Below are positions 63,960 to 64,000 of a DNA stretch of 64,000 bases, one piece after another; position 1 is the stretch's first letter, and each line of letters opens with the position of its first letter. The DNA comes from Pusillimonas noertemannii (GTDB taxonomy: Bacteria; Pseudomonadota; Gammaproteobacteria; Burkholderiales; Burkholderiaceae_B), in the NCBI RefSeq assembly GCF_003096595.1, contig NZ_QEKO01000004.1, positions 1 to 64,000 of the forward strand. Direction: 5' to 3'. Under the pieces are notes generated by a model, which was given only the letters and a program-made list of their open reading frames with translations, was not told where the DNA came from and did not search any database. Both the position numbers and the translations under genes were made by a program.

Positions 63960-64000
63960 CGAGTGTCGTTAATGGATAGAATGTATTGATTTTACCTTCT

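Overview
The window is GC-rich, gene-dense bacterial DNA. Gene content and order point to a betaproteobacterium of the Burkholderiales, most likely an Alcaligenaceae relative of Bordetella, Achromobacter or Pusillimonas. The evidence is a BbZIP-type ZIP transporter, a box-pathway gene, two LIV-type ABC uptake systems with aromatic catabolic genes, and the block mltG-tmk-holB-tatD near ratA-rnfH. This placement rests on recognised families and gene order; no search was run.

Left edge (1-4.7 kb): the 5' end of a group II intron lies on the minus strand beside a terminator-like hairpin. It is followed by about 640 bp of non-coding, strongly structured DNA. Then come a lone boxB (benzoyl-CoA epoxidase) with a BoxR/BzdR-type operator, an IclR regulator, and a divergent FMN alpha-hydroxy-acid dehydrogenase whose catalytic His is Gln.

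Stress and envelope block (4.7-30 kb): large catalase KatE, CsbD, CbpA-CbpM, a ZIP metal transporter, a YeiE/YeiH pair, a sensor-less sigma-54 activator and a cyanide-insensitive quinol oxidase (cioAB plus a DUF2474 peptide). Next is a tightly overlapping plus-strand run (DUF3182, alpha/beta hydrolase, YbhP, ClsB, YbhN) that continues into a small hydrophilic protein, topoisomerase IB, Ku and LigD. Facing it are minus-strand genes for two disordered proteins, a DUF883 membrane protein and a PoxB-like ThDP enzyme. The whole block looks built for oxidative, desiccation or DNA-damage stress.

Metal block (28.8-37.6 kb): glutathionyl-hydroquinone reductase, CueR, CopZ and CopA with two clear CueR-type promoters, a glycine-zipper lipoprotein, an EF-hand protein, a ZitB-type zinc exporter, a dienelactone hydrolase, a RES-Xre toxin-antitoxin pair and an ArsC-like reductase.

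Catabolic block (37.8-56 kb): livHMGF and a divergent AraC/livK pair lead into a two-subunit Rieske dioxygenase, an isochorismatase-fold protein lacking two catalytic residues, and an SDR. Glutathione peroxidase, a GST and an RsiV-like lipoprotein follow. An Rrf2 regulator then faces a second complete LIV operon that leads to an NDH-2-like flavoprotein. The promoter of that operon is bracketed by two copies of one dyad, the likely Rrf2 operator.

Right end (56-64 kb): an ankyrin-repeat protein with a 14-bp tandem repeat upstream, then housekeeping genes (tatD, holB, tmk, mltG, ygfZ, a 3-hydroxyisobutyryl-CoA hydrolase-like gene, rnfH, ratA). No tRNA, rRNA or CRISPR array was seen.
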